Part shown: positions 1 through 5,908 of the stretch, one piece after another | Position numbering within the stretch: position 1 is the stretch's first letter | How the letters are laid out: each line of letters opens with the position of its first letter | Source: Leptospira noumeaensis | GTDB taxonomy: Bacteria; Spirochaetota; Leptospiria; Leptospirales; Leptospiraceae | Reading direction: 5' to 3' | Assembly: GCF_004770765.1 (NCBI RefSeq) | Contig: NZ_RQFK01000006.1 | Coordinates: 1-5,985 of the forward strand | Length of the DNA: 5,985 bases | The notes under the pieces: model-generated | What the model saw: only the letters and a program-made list of their open reading frames with translations | Told to the model about the DNA's origin: nothing | Database searches by the model: none | Translations under genes and position numbers: made by a program

Positions 1-204
1 ACATTTATAGTTAATGTTGCAAAGGAAGCTTGGACTAAAATGAATGTTCCAAAAAATCTACTTCCAATTTGTGAGTACAATGGGAATTATTACTGCCTAA
101 ATAATATTAACGAAGTAGTATATTGATCCCATGACGGAATAAGCGAAAAAAAATGAAATGATTTAGCAAGCTGGATTAAAGAAGTTTGGATTGACAGAAC
201 ATAG
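1..204 (+). pseudogene. SMI1/KNR4 (SUKH)-like protein, C-terminal end with two in-frame TGA codons
   Basis: Frame 1 from the window edge reads as 67 codons to a TAG at 202-204. The 5' end of the gene lies outside the window. The pattern NGNYYCLNNINEVVY, then SHDG, then DLASWIKEVWIDR resembles the C-terminal half of SMI1/KNR4 (SUKH) proteins, many of which are immunity proteins against contact-dependent or polymorphic toxins. Two TGA codons interrupt the frame at 124-126 and 154-156. Both fall where this family usually has Trp (VVY-W-SHDG and EKK-W-NDL), while three other Trp codons in the frame are TGG. The simplest reading is two TGG-to-TGA transitions, giving a truncated or dead gene. Readthrough or a donor that reads TGA as Trp cannot be excluded. 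The family call rests on pattern recognition of a fragment. Confidence 0.55.
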
Positions 205-232
205 AAAAAACAAACCTAGCTAAACGCACGTC

Positions 233-398
233 GTATAACAACGGGGAAACGCTTCGCTTCGGCACTTACGGCCTCGCTTGGGCTACGCCACATTCCCTTT
301 CTGTCACTCGTTTGCATCCGCAAACTCCGTGCCAGTCCCTAACGTCCCGTTAACGGGACTCAGGGTCAGGGAACGTCGTCTCCCCTAGTTCGTTATGC
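233..398 (+). other. attC recombination site 1 (family A)
   Basis: This 166-bp imperfect palindrome separates the SMI1-like gene from the RelA/SpoT gene. The left core is GTATAAC (233-239) and the right core is GTTATGC (392-398). The inner arm GGGGA (243-247) pairs with TCCCC (381-385), and TTCCC (293-297) pairs with GGGAA (369-373). Two terminal hairpins follow: GTTTGC/GCAAAC within about 310-326, and GTCCCG (344-349) with CGGGAC (354-359) around a TTAA loop. The single unmatched C before the right core becomes the extrahelical G of the bottom strand, which integrases of this class use for strand choice. The predicted crossover lies between G392 and T393. Confidence 0.88.
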
Positions 399-1547
399 GA
401 TATTGAAATAAATAATTATTAAAAAGGAAAAAATGGAACTTCACGACTTCTGCACACAATTTAATATTCAACTGTCAGAATTTAAAAAAAATGAGGACTG
501 GAATTCATTACTAAAAATAAAAGCCGACTACCAATCATTTATACAAAACATTGAACCTATTTCTTCAATGGTTACAAATTCTTTACAGAAAGTTCCAAAC
601 GTTAAGTATGTAAAATGCAGAATTAAAGATCCCGCACATTTAATGGAAAAAATATATCGAAAAAACAAAGAATCTGTTTTTCAAAAAATTAACATACGCA
701 ATTATAAAAACAGTGTTACTGACCTTATAGGTGTAAGAGTTCTACACCTATTCAAAGACGACTGGAAAAATATACACGACTTCATCACTAAAACCTGGGA
801 GTTAAAAGAAAAACCAATTGCATATGTAAGAGAAGGAGATAACACAAGTATTTATAAAAAAAACAAATTAAAAATAATGGAACACCCTAGAGCCTATCGT
901 TCTATTCATTATGTCATCAAGTGTCAACCAAACAAAGTAGTTCATAATGTTGAAATTCAAGTAAGAACAATATTCGAAGAAGCATGGAGTGAAATAGACC
1001 ACTCAATGAAATATCCTTATGACCTTAATAATAAAATTATTGCACCATACCTAATTATGTTCAATCGCTTAGCAGGTAGTGCTGACGAAATGGGTTCGTA
1101 TGTAAAATTTCTAAAAAACCAAATAATAGAACTCGAAAATAACCACAAAAACGAAATATCTAACTTACAAACAAAAATCGACAATATGGAAATTAAACAA
1201 GCAGACAAGTCAAAACTGAAAAAAGAACTAGAACTTATGAGAAACATTAAATACATTTCAACAAACAATAAAATTGATAGAAGCCAATATTACGATTACA
1301 TTGCTAAATATCCGATAAATGCAATTTTAAATAAAGAAGTAAGAATCTCCATCAAACGAAAAAGAAAAAATAAATAAATTTCAACATCGCATAACAGCAA
1401 CTAACCGCTTCACTTCGGGACTTGCGCCCTCGTTCGGTCTCCGACACATAGGCTTTTGGCACTCCTCTTGCTTGCGCAAGCGTCGCGCCAATCCCTAACG
1501 TCCCCTCCAGGGACTCAGGGCCAGCCTACGTCGGTTAGTCTAGTTCG
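393..1547 (+). mobile_element. Gene cassette 2 (RelA/SpoT), with extended inverted ends
   Basis: The cassette runs between the predicted crossover points of attC1 and attC2 and carries one gene. Its first 18 bases (392-409, including the core G) are an inverted copy of 1378-1395 with one mismatch, A402 against C1385. The core variant is GTTATGC at the start and its exact complement GCATAAC at the end, confirming that these two half-sites belong to the same mobile unit. Confidence 0.85.
433..1377 (+). CDS. RelA/SpoT-domain (p)ppGpp synthetase-like protein
   Basis: A 314-aa protein with a RelA/SpoT nucleotidyltransferase domain at about residues 45-215. This fold moves pyrophosphate from ATP to a guanosine nucleotide or, in toxic relatives, to another acceptor such as tRNA. 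Visible motifs are the basic ATP-binding stretch KCRIKDPAHLMEK (61-73), D97-x-x-G100-V-R102, the acceptor-side YRSIH (155-159) with its stacking Tyr, and E174-I-Q-V-R-T179 followed by W185 and H190. The usual metal ligands (D97, E174) are kept, so activity is plausible. There is no HD hydrolase domain and no TGS or ACT regulatory domain. Residues about 220-270 form a Lys/Glu-rich coiled coil, and the tail is basic. ATG 433 follows an AAGGA-like ribosome site (424-428). The gene fills its cassette, with no obvious antitoxin partner. It may be a small alarmone synthetase or a toxSAS-type growth inhibitor; the sequence does not decide between them. Confidence 0.85.
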   Translation: MELHDFCTQFNIQLSEFKKNEDWNSLLKIKADYQSFIQNIEPISSMVTNSLQKVPNVKYVKCRIKDPAHLMEKIYRKNKESVFQKINIRNYKNSVTDLIGVRVLHLFKDDWKNIHDFITKTWELKEKPIAYVREGDNTSIYKKNKLKIMEHPRAYRSIHYVIKCQPNKVVHNVEIQVRTIFEEAWSEIDHSMKYPYDLNNKIIAPYLIMFNRLAGSADEMGSYVKFLKNQIIELENNHKNEISNLQTKIDNMEIKQADKSKLKKELELMRNIKYISTNNKIDRSQYYDYIAKYPINAILNKEVRISIKRKRKNK

Positions 1548-1553
1548 TTATAC
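1389..1553 (+). other. attC recombination site 2 (family B)
   Basis: A 165-bp repeat between cassettes 2 and 3. The left core is GCATAAC (1389-1395) and the right core GTTATAC (1547-1553). The inner arm CTAACCG (1401-1407) pairs with CGGTTAG (1532-1538), TAGGCT (1449-1454) pairs with AGCCTA (1523-1528), and TTGGC (1456-1460) pairs with GCCAA (1487-1491). Inside are a perfect GCTTGCGCAAGC palindrome (1470-1481) and a hairpin GTCCC (1500-1504)/GGGAC (1510-1514). The arms occupy the same places as in family A but have different bases, so structure rather than sequence is kept. Confidence 0.88.
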
Positions 1554-3186
1554 GAAAGTCAGCAAATATAATGAAAAACAAGAAAACATATTTAAAAAAA
1601 ATATTAAGCCACGCAAATGTAATTAAGAATTCAGCTACGCTCCATACTTACTATCATAACGATTTCAAAATCTTTAATAATTTTGAACATTTATTAAACG
1701 AATCAGAAAACCGGTACGGAAAAACAAAAACAAATCAATTCTTAAACCTCTTCGATTCAATTTATAGAGCAATTTTATTAGAATTCAGAAATGACAGTAT
1801 ATTCCTATCTCCTTCAATGCTCAGCACCTTAATTTACTTTGAATGGAAAAGCAATTCTCTTCTCTTCATAGATAAAACTATAGAAAGTTTATATTTATAT
1901 GGAATTAATAAGCATTCTTATATAATATTTCCACTAGTAAAATTCGGAATAAGTAAATCCGGTATCAAAATGTTTTTTTCAAAAAAACTATCTCTTTCCT
2001 TAAACTTAAAAGAATCTATTTTTTTTCCGCAAACTAACGATCACAATAAAACTATATTATCTATCAGCAATTATATACAACAAAGCGAAAATAAAAAACC
2101 AAATTTGGATTTGAAGCTAATCGCACATTACCTAAAATCAAGGCCACTGGAGTGGTTTAACAAAAACCCTATCGCTATTCTAAAAATAAAAAGCACTTTC
2201 TCTTCATATTATGAAAATGAATTCATTATTTCTAAAATACTAGAAAAGGAAATCGCAAAATTAATTATATTAAACATTTCACAGAAAAAAAAATATCTAG
2301 CTAAAACTAATTCAGATATTAGTACTCTAAATGTAAATAATTTTAGCACAAAAGATATTAAACATTACCTATATCTTTATAAGCAAAAGGACAAAACTAT
2401 ACCCGTTGCAATACCCTTACATGAAGGGAGAGGATTCGTTTCGGAATTGATAAATACTAATCTAGATATTTTCCTACACAAAGGATCACCTTCCGCAAAT
2501 ACCCTGGAAATATTTAACTTTATAGACTTGGTTTACAACATAATTTTAAGTAAAAAAATTAAAGGGGAAGAATTTAACTTTTATATGAGAATCATATCTT
2601 CTCTCGAGTTTCTGAGAAGATCTATCTCAACTAGAATAGGAATAGACAAATGGATCTACTTTGGTTCTGCATTAGAGATTTTATTATCCGAAGGAGTAAA
2701 GGGAGTTATAACTGAAACAATAAAAATTAATGGGGCATTCCTTATAAAAACCAAGCAAGAATCTTTATATAAAAAAATTGAAACGATATATGACAACAGA
2801 AGTAAAGCTATTCACCAAGGAACTGAGACAGAAGACTCGATCAAAGACTTTTACTCAACATATACAGAAATATTTCATGGTTTGATTAAGCTTATCAAGA
2901 AAAAGAAATTAGACTTAAAACTGAAACGACCTTTGAATGATTTCATAAAAAAATCTATAGTAAATGGTAAATTGACAAAATGGGAGAAGAAGAAAATCTC
3001 CGATAGAATCCAATAAGCTGACCTTCGTATAACAACGGGGAAACGCTGCGCTGCGGCACTTACGGCCTTGCTTGGGCTGCGCCACATTCCCTTTCTGTCA
3101 CTCGCTCGCATACGCAAGCTACGTGCCAGTCCCTAACGTCCCGTCACCGGGACTCAGGGTCAGGGAACGTCGTCTCCCCTAGTTCG
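1548..3186 (+). mobile_element. Gene cassette 3 (HEPN), with extended inverted ends
   Basis: The cassette lies between the attC2 and attC3 crossover points and holds one 481-codon gene. Its first 17 bases (1547-1563) are an inverted copy of 3017-3033 except for A1557 against C3023. The terminal repeat begins directly after the stop codon of the gene (TAA 3014-3016) and ends 7 bases before its ATG, so the gene nearly fills the space between the ends. Confidence 0.85.
1571..3016 (+). CDS. Large protein with C-terminal ApeA-like HEPN domain
   Basis: A 481-aa protein. Residues about 310-445 look like an ApeA-like HEPN domain: helical IISSLEFLRRSISTR, then KWIYFGSALEILLSEG (360-375), then the signature YDNRSKAIHQG (407-417), which holds the R410-x4-H415 motif of HEPN ribonucleases. 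HEPN proteins of this type cut RNA, often tRNA or mRNA, and several act in abortive phage defence. The N-terminal 300 residues are not recognised. They are rich in Lys, Asn, Ile and Leu and probably sense or bind a target. The basic C-terminal tail (443-476) could bind nucleic acid. No signal peptide or clear membrane span is seen. ATG 1571 is the first in-frame start, only 24 bases after the cassette's first base, and has no clear Shine-Dalgarno sequence. The next Met codons are at residues 83 and 134, too far in to be the start. The HEPN call is fairly firm; the defence role is inferred. Confidence 0.75.
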   Translation: MKNKKTYLKKILSHANVIKNSATLHTYYHNDFKIFNNFEHLLNESENRYGKTKTNQFLNLFDSIYRAILLEFRNDSIFLSPSMLSTLIYFEWKSNSLLFIDKTIESLYLYGINKHSYIIFPLVKFGISKSGIKMFFSKKLSLSLNLKESIFFPQTNDHNKTILSISNYIQQSENKKPNLDLKLIAHYLKSRPLEWFNKNPIAILKIKSTFSSYYENEFIISKILEKEIAKLIILNISQKKKYLAKTNSDISTLNVNNFSTKDIKHYLYLYKQKDKTIPVAIPLHEGRGFVSELINTNLDIFLHKGSPSANTLEIFNFIDLVYNIILSKKIKGEEFNFYMRIISSLEFLRRSISTRIGIDKWIYFGSALEILLSEGVKGVITETIKINGAFLIKTKQESLYKKIETIYDNRSKAIHQGTETEDSIKDFYSTYTEIFHGLIKLIKKKKLDLKLKRPLNDFIKKSIVNGKLTKWEKKKISDRIQ

Positions 3187-3192
3187 TTATGC
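3027..3192 (+). other. attC recombination site 3 (family A)
   Basis: A 166-bp repeat nearly identical to attC1 across most of its length. The left core is GTATAAC (3027-3033) and the right core GTTATGC (3186-3192). GGGGA (3037-3041) pairs with TCCCC (3175-3179). The terminal hairpin is GTCCCG (3138-3143)/CGGGAC (3148-3153) with a TCAC loop, where attC1 has TTAA. Close identity with attC1 points to duplication of the site family by recent cassette capture or exchange. Confidence 0.88.
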
Positions 3193-3251
3193 GTAATGGG
3201 TTAAAATTTAAATTTAAAAAGAATAACGAAAAATAAAACGTAATTTACTAC

Positions 3252-3279
3252 TTGACTTTGTAGTCACCGTGACTACCAT
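3252..3279 (+). promoter_or_regulatory. Candidate promoter of the toxin-antitoxin operon
   Basis: TTGACT (3252-3257) is a good -35 element. A weak -10, TACCAT (3274-3279), follows after 16 bases. Transcription would then begin at or next to the antitoxin ATG (3286), giving a leaderless message, which fits the absence of a Shine-Dalgarno sequence there. The -10 is a weak match; an alternative lies a few bases downstream. Confidence 0.4.
3260..3276. promoter_or_regulatory. Operator palindrome for the antitoxin
   Basis: A perfect 17-bp inverted repeat, GTAGTCAC-C-GTGACTAC, with 8-bp arms and one central base, lies between the -35 and -10 elements and ends 9 bases before the antitoxin start. Antitoxins of the Phd/YefM family bind such palindromes as dimers and repress their own operon together with the toxin. 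Its position would block RNA polymerase. Confidence 0.7.
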
Positions 3280-3285
3280 TTTCTT

Positions 3286-3585
3286 ATGAAATCAATCGGA
3301 ATAAAAGACCTAAAAAATCACTTAAGTAGTTACCTGGAATTCGTTAAAAAAGGTGAAACTATTGTAATTTTCGATAGAAATAATCCTATCGCTGAAATCA
3401 AAAAATTCTCTCCTATTGAAAGTAAAACCGATTTGTATATTAAAGAAGCCACTGAAAATAATTCTCTAATACCAGCTAAAAAATTTAAACCTGTAAAAAT
3501 GCCTAAATCTCTAATCATTAAAGGTCTTTCAAAAGATGAAATATCTAAAACTTGGAAATCTATATATAATGAAGAGAGAAATTAA
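3286..3585 (+). CDS. Phd/YefM-type antitoxin
   Basis: A 99-aa protein. Residues 1-42 (MKSIGIKDLKNHLSSYLEFV, then GETIVIFDRNNPIAEI) match the N-terminal DNA-binding fold of Phd/YefM antitoxins, including the strand-turn 'G-E-x-x-x-I-x-x-R-x-x-P-I-A-x-I'. The C-terminal part (about 55-99) carries a Pro/Lys-rich linker (IPAKKFKPVKMPKSLIIKG) and a helix (DEISKTWKSIYNEERN), the usual segment that wraps and blocks a PIN toxin. It would repress its own promoter by binding the palindrome at 3260-3276. Two bases separate its stop codon from the toxin start, so the two are translated together. The length is normal for PIN-associated family members. No ribosome site is visible upstream of ATG 3286. Confidence 0.88.
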   Translation: MKSIGIKDLKNHLSSYLEFVKKGETIVIFDRNNPIAEIKKFSPIESKTDLYIKEATENNSLIPAKKFKPVKMPKSLIIKGLSKDEISKTWKSIYNEERN

Positions 3586-3587
3586 CT

Positions 3588-4034
3588 TTGGCTTTATATA
3601 TCGATAGTAGTTTTTTATTAAATATTATCTATTCTGAAATAAACTCTGATAAATACTTAGAAATCTTCAATTCACATGAGAAAAAATTCAGTTCAATTCT
3701 TTTAGAAATAGAAACTTATAGATCAATAAATCTCTTTTACAATTTAAATCGAAAATTACTCAATAAAGCGTGGCTAAATGAATACGAAGGAACTTTAAAT
3801 GAATTTCTCGCTCAAATTAGTTTAAAAAACGTAGATTTTGACGTGCAGTCTGAAATAAAGAAGAATAAGAATATATTGGAATTGAAATCTCTTGATGCGA
3901 CACATTTAGCTACAGCTATTCATTTTAGAAGAATGATTTCAGAAAGTTTAATAATTTGCACTTTAGATGATAAATTTCGCACAGTCTCAAAAAAATTTGA
4001 ATTCAATATTCTACCAAAAAGTATAACTAAATAA
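3588..4034 (+). CDS. PIN-domain toxin (VapC-like ribonuclease)
   Basis: A 148-aa protein with a full PIN domain. The acidic residues that hold the metal ions are all present: D6 in ALYIDSSFLL, E42 in SSILLEIETYRS, D103 in LKSLDATHLATA, and D127/D128 in CTLDDKF. Proteins of this type cut specific RNAs (tRNA or rRNA sites in VapC) and stop growth when the antitoxin is lost. The start is TTG 3588: an in-frame TGA at 3570-3572 lies just upstream and no ATG or GTG falls between. The purine-rich GAAGAGAG (3571-3578), inside the antitoxin gene, serves as ribosome site. A TTG start and coupling to the antitoxin would keep toxin output low. The active site is intact, so the pair is probably functional and helps stabilise the array. 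Confidence 0.88.
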   Translation: MALYIDSSFLLNIIYSEINSDKYLEIFNSHEKKFSSILLEIETYRSINLFYNLNRKLLNKAWLNEYEGTLNEFLAQISLKNVDFDVQSEIKKNKNILELKSLDATHLATAIHFRRMISESLIICTLDDKFRTVSKKFEFNILPKSITK

Positions 4035-4042
4035 CCCACTAC

Positions 4043-4205
4043 GCATAACAGCGTCTACTCACTTCGCTTCGGCACTGCGGCCTCGCTTGGGCTACGCCAC
4101 ATTTCCCTTCTGTCACTCGCTCGCATACGCAAGCTACGTGCCAGTCCCTAACGTCCCGTCCGGGACTCAGGGTCGGGAAACGTTGAGTAGACTAGTTCGT
4201 TATAC
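4043..4205 (+). other. attC recombination site 4 (family A variant)
   Basis: A 163-bp repeat with left core GCATAAC (4043-4049) and right core GTTATAC (4199-4205). The middle follows family A, but the inner arm is new: TCTACTCA (4054-4061) pairs with TGAGTAGA (4184-4191). TTTCCC (4102-4107) pairs with GGGAAA (4175-4180), where attC1 has TTCCC/GGGAA; both sides changed together. The terminal hairpin GTCCCG/CGGGAC (4153-4166) has only a TC spacer. Confidence 0.87.
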
Positions 4206-4233
4206 GCAAGTTGCGAAAAATTTCTGAAAATTC

Positions 4234-4261
4234 TTGATCACCCTACATTAACGAATATAAA
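4234..4261 (+). promoter_or_regulatory. Candidate internal promoter of cassette 5
   Basis: TTGATC (4234-4239) and TATAAA (4256-4261) are separated by 16 bases, a fair sigma-70 pair. They lie in the AT-rich leader of 4206-4379, in which no open reading frame, RNA gene or strong hairpin is visible. The leader is far longer than in the other single-gene cassettes, as expected for one that carries its own promoter. In sequence this rich in A and T such matches arise by chance. Confidence 0.35.
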
Positions 4262-4379
4262 CTCATTAATAAGTAAAAAATATAAGAAATTCAGGAAGTA
4301 TTAAATAGTTTTAAAGCTATTCAGAATGTAAGAAATCATAAATATTAACTCAAAATAGAAAATTTAAAATAACTTACCA

Positions 4380-4940
4380 ATGAGACTAAAAAAAATGAAA
4401 GAGAAAACAATACTTATTTTACTCCTTACACTATTAAATTTTTGCTCAAAAGAAAAAATGAATTATGAAATTTCTGAAACATACAAAGGACTACGATCAA
4501 ACGCCTTTTCAATAACTCCGGAAAGCATAAACTTGTCATTAAACAAACAAAATTCAGTTTATGGCATCGTTATGGAAACTGGATACCCAGATGCCGTTGT
4601 GTCGCTAATTTCTTTAGCTGACGGAACTACAAGCTTATACTTCAGTAATGGTGGAGGAATGATTGGAATTGGTGAACATGAAAAACCTAAAGCCAAAAGT
4701 ATATTTTTTACAAATGAAGCAAACAATTATCTTCCATTCACACAACAAGAAAAAAGTAACCAATTTCGACTTCCAGAAAAAAACGAAGTTATCTTTTATT
4801 TTCTAACTACTAATGGAATATTTTCGTTCGCAGATTTAGAGCAAAATCTTGGAAATGAAAAATCAAAACTATCAAACCTATTTTTCATTGCGCATGAACT
4901 AATAACGGAAGCACGATTAGTTTCCGATAAAAATAACTAA
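4380..4940 (+). CDS. Predicted lipoprotein of unknown function
   Basis: A 186-aa protein whose N-terminus has a basic start (MRLKKMKEK), a hydrophobic run (ILILLLTLL) and a possible lipobox LLNFC with Cys at residue 22, followed by SKEK. It is probably exported and lipid-anchored. The F before the Cys is unusual for enterobacterial signals, though spirochaete lipoboxes are looser. The start may instead be ATG 4395 (residue 6), which gives a more compact signal peptide and has a weak GAGA 9 bases upstream. The mature part has a conserved-looking core: VYGIVMETGYPDAVVSLISL (60-79), then DGTTSLYFSNGGGMIGIGEHE (81-101). The Gly-rich turn and the Tyr/Gly pattern recall an uncharacterised family found in many bacteria, but no function can be assigned. 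Confidence 0.7.
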   Translation: MRLKKMKEKTILILLLTLLNFCSKEKMNYEISETYKGLRSNAFSITPESINLSLNKQNSVYGIVMETGYPDAVVSLISLADGTTSLYFSNGGGMIGIGEHEKPKAKSIFFTNEANNYLPFTQQEKSNQFRLPEKNEVIFYFLTTNGIFSFADLEQNLGNEKSKLSNLFFIAHELITEARLVSDKNN

Positions 4941-4961
4941 TTATAGCATTTCGCAACCAGC

Positions 4962-5127
4962 GTATAACAGCGACTAACCGCTTCACTTCGGGACTGGCGC
5001 CCTCGTTCGGTCTACGACACATAGGCTTTTGGCACTCCTCTTGCCTTCGCAAGCGTCGTGCCAATCCCTAACGTCCCGTTACCGGGACTCAGGGCCAGCC
5101 TACGTCGGTTAGTCTAGTTCGTTATAC
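4962..5127 (+). other. attC recombination site 5 (family B)
   Basis: A 166-bp repeat very similar to attC2. The left core is GTATAAC (4962-4968) and the right core GTTATAC (5121-5127). ACTAACCG (4973-4980) pairs with CGGTTAGT (5106-5113). TTGGCAC and GTGCCAA pair perfectly here, where attC2 has GCGCCAA. The first terminal hairpin is CTTGC/GCAAG with a CTTC loop, and the second is GTCCCG (5073-5078)/CGGGAC (5083-5088) with a TTAC loop. Confidence 0.88.
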
Positions 5128-5167
5128 GCAAGCCTGATCAGGATCAAATACTCAAAATAAAAAACCT

Positions 5168-5806
5168 ATGAGTCAATCAGAACATTCAAAGATCATAACT
5201 AAACAAGCTAATAAATTATTTAAACCACACGGAATAGTTCAAAAGGGAAAATCACGCACGTGGTATGACGATCATGGTATATATACAACTATAATCGAAT
5301 TTCAACCACATAAGCGGGAACATGGATCTTTTTTGAATGTTGGCGTGAATTTTCATTGGTATGTGAAAAATTATATATCTTTTGATATTGGAAATCGAGT
5401 AACCGAATTTGAAAAATTTGAAACAGCCGAACTTTTTACTATTAAAATAGATGAAATGGTTAGATTAGCCCTAGAGAAAGCTTTTAATTATCGACAAAAA
5501 CTGATAAATATTATTACGATAAAGGATACTATTTTATCACATAACTTTACCAGCGATTCTCTCTGGGGGAATTACCATAAAGGCATTATTTGTGGTCTTA
5601 CGAAAGATATAGAAGGCCTCAATAAACATTTTGAAGATTTACTATTAGTTGACCATGACTTTCAATGGGTAAAGGAACTCAAATTAAATGTAATTGAACT
5701 AAAAAAAGCAGCACTGGATTATAAAAAATTTCAGAAGGAAATACATTCTACTATCATTGAAGCAAGAAAATTGAAGAAATTAAAAAATATAGAAATTCAA
5801 TTATAA
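5168..5806 (+). CDS. Uncharacterised DUF4304-like protein
   Basis: A 212-aa protein, probably cytoplasmic since no signal peptide or membrane span is seen. The N-terminal half (about 8-100) resembles DUF4304-type proteins: a helix KIITKQANKLFKPHGIVQKGKSRTWY, a strand TTIIEFQPHK (40-49), then SFLNVGVNFHWY (54-65) and SFDIGNRV (71-78). The C-terminal half (about 95-212) is helical and charged, with a Lys-rich coiled-coil-like end (170-208). The function of this family is not established, and no catalytic motif is apparent. ATG 5168 has no Shine-Dalgarno sequence before it; the 40 bases between the cassette start and the ATG hold only AT-rich sequence. Similar unknowns are frequent as integron cargo. 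The family link is a judgement from sequence pattern and is uncertain. Confidence 0.7.
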   Translation: MSQSEHSKIITKQANKLFKPHGIVQKGKSRTWYDDHGIYTTIIEFQPHKREHGSFLNVGVNFHWYVKNYISFDIGNRVTEFEKFETAELFTIKIDEMVRLALEKAFNYRQKLINIITIKDTILSHNFTSDSLWGNYHKGIICGLTKDIEGLNKHFEDLLLVDHDFQWVKELKLNVIELKKAALDYKKFQKEIHSTIIEARKLKKLKNIEIQL

Positions 5807-5834
5807 AAAACTATTCTCTATTTAGAGAAGTAGA
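5807..5834 (-). terminator. AT-rich hairpin, possible terminator for reverse-strand transcripts
   Basis: TTCTCTA (5814-5820) and TAGAGAA (5823-5829) form a perfect 7-bp stem with a TT loop, extended by CTA/TAG with one bulged base. On the reverse strand the hairpin is followed by a run of T (complement of AAAAAA just after the stop codon of the unknown gene). On the forward strand no T run follows. The stem is AT-rich, so it would be weak. Confidence 0.3.
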
Positions 5835-5908
5835 AATATTCAATATTATATATTGAGGAAATATAATTTAAGAAAGAATAAGAATAATTATTCTATAATC
5901 AGGCCAGC

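Larger units (their letters stand above)
3187..4199 (+). mobile_element. Gene cassette 4 (toxin-antitoxin), with extended inverted ends
   Basis: The cassette lies between the attC3 and attC4 crossovers and holds a two-gene toxin-antitoxin operon with its own regulatory region. Its first 18 bases (3186-3203) are an inverted copy of 4032-4049 except for A3196 against C4039. The toxin stop codon (TAA 4032-4034) lies inside the right terminal repeat. Confidence 0.85.
4200..5121 (+). mobile_element. Gene cassette 5 (lipoprotein), with extended inverted ends
   Basis: The cassette lies between the attC4 and attC5 crossovers and holds one gene preceded by a leader of about 175 bases. Its first 20 bases (4199-4218) are an inverted copy of 4949-4968 except at A4208 (against A4959) and A4209 (against C4958). 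Confidence 0.85.

Noticed and set aside
1017..1268. Open frame on the reverse strand inside the RelA/SpoT gene
   Set aside because: It lies opposite the C-terminal part of the RelA/SpoT gene; its Ser/Phe/Ile-rich product mirrors Lys/Glu/Asn-rich coding sequence and shows no family pattern.
2875..3117. Open frame on the reverse strand across the end of the HEPN gene and attC3
   Set aside because: It runs through a recombination site and opposite a well-supported gene; no domain is recognisable.
3330..3518. Open frame on the reverse strand inside the antitoxin gene
   Set aside because: A shadow of the antitoxin gene with no ribosome site or family pattern.
5881..5894. Perfect palindrome AGAATAATTATTCT after the DUF4304-like gene
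   Set aside because: Made almost wholly of A and T in an AT-rich spacer with no loop; likely chance, and no T run follows.
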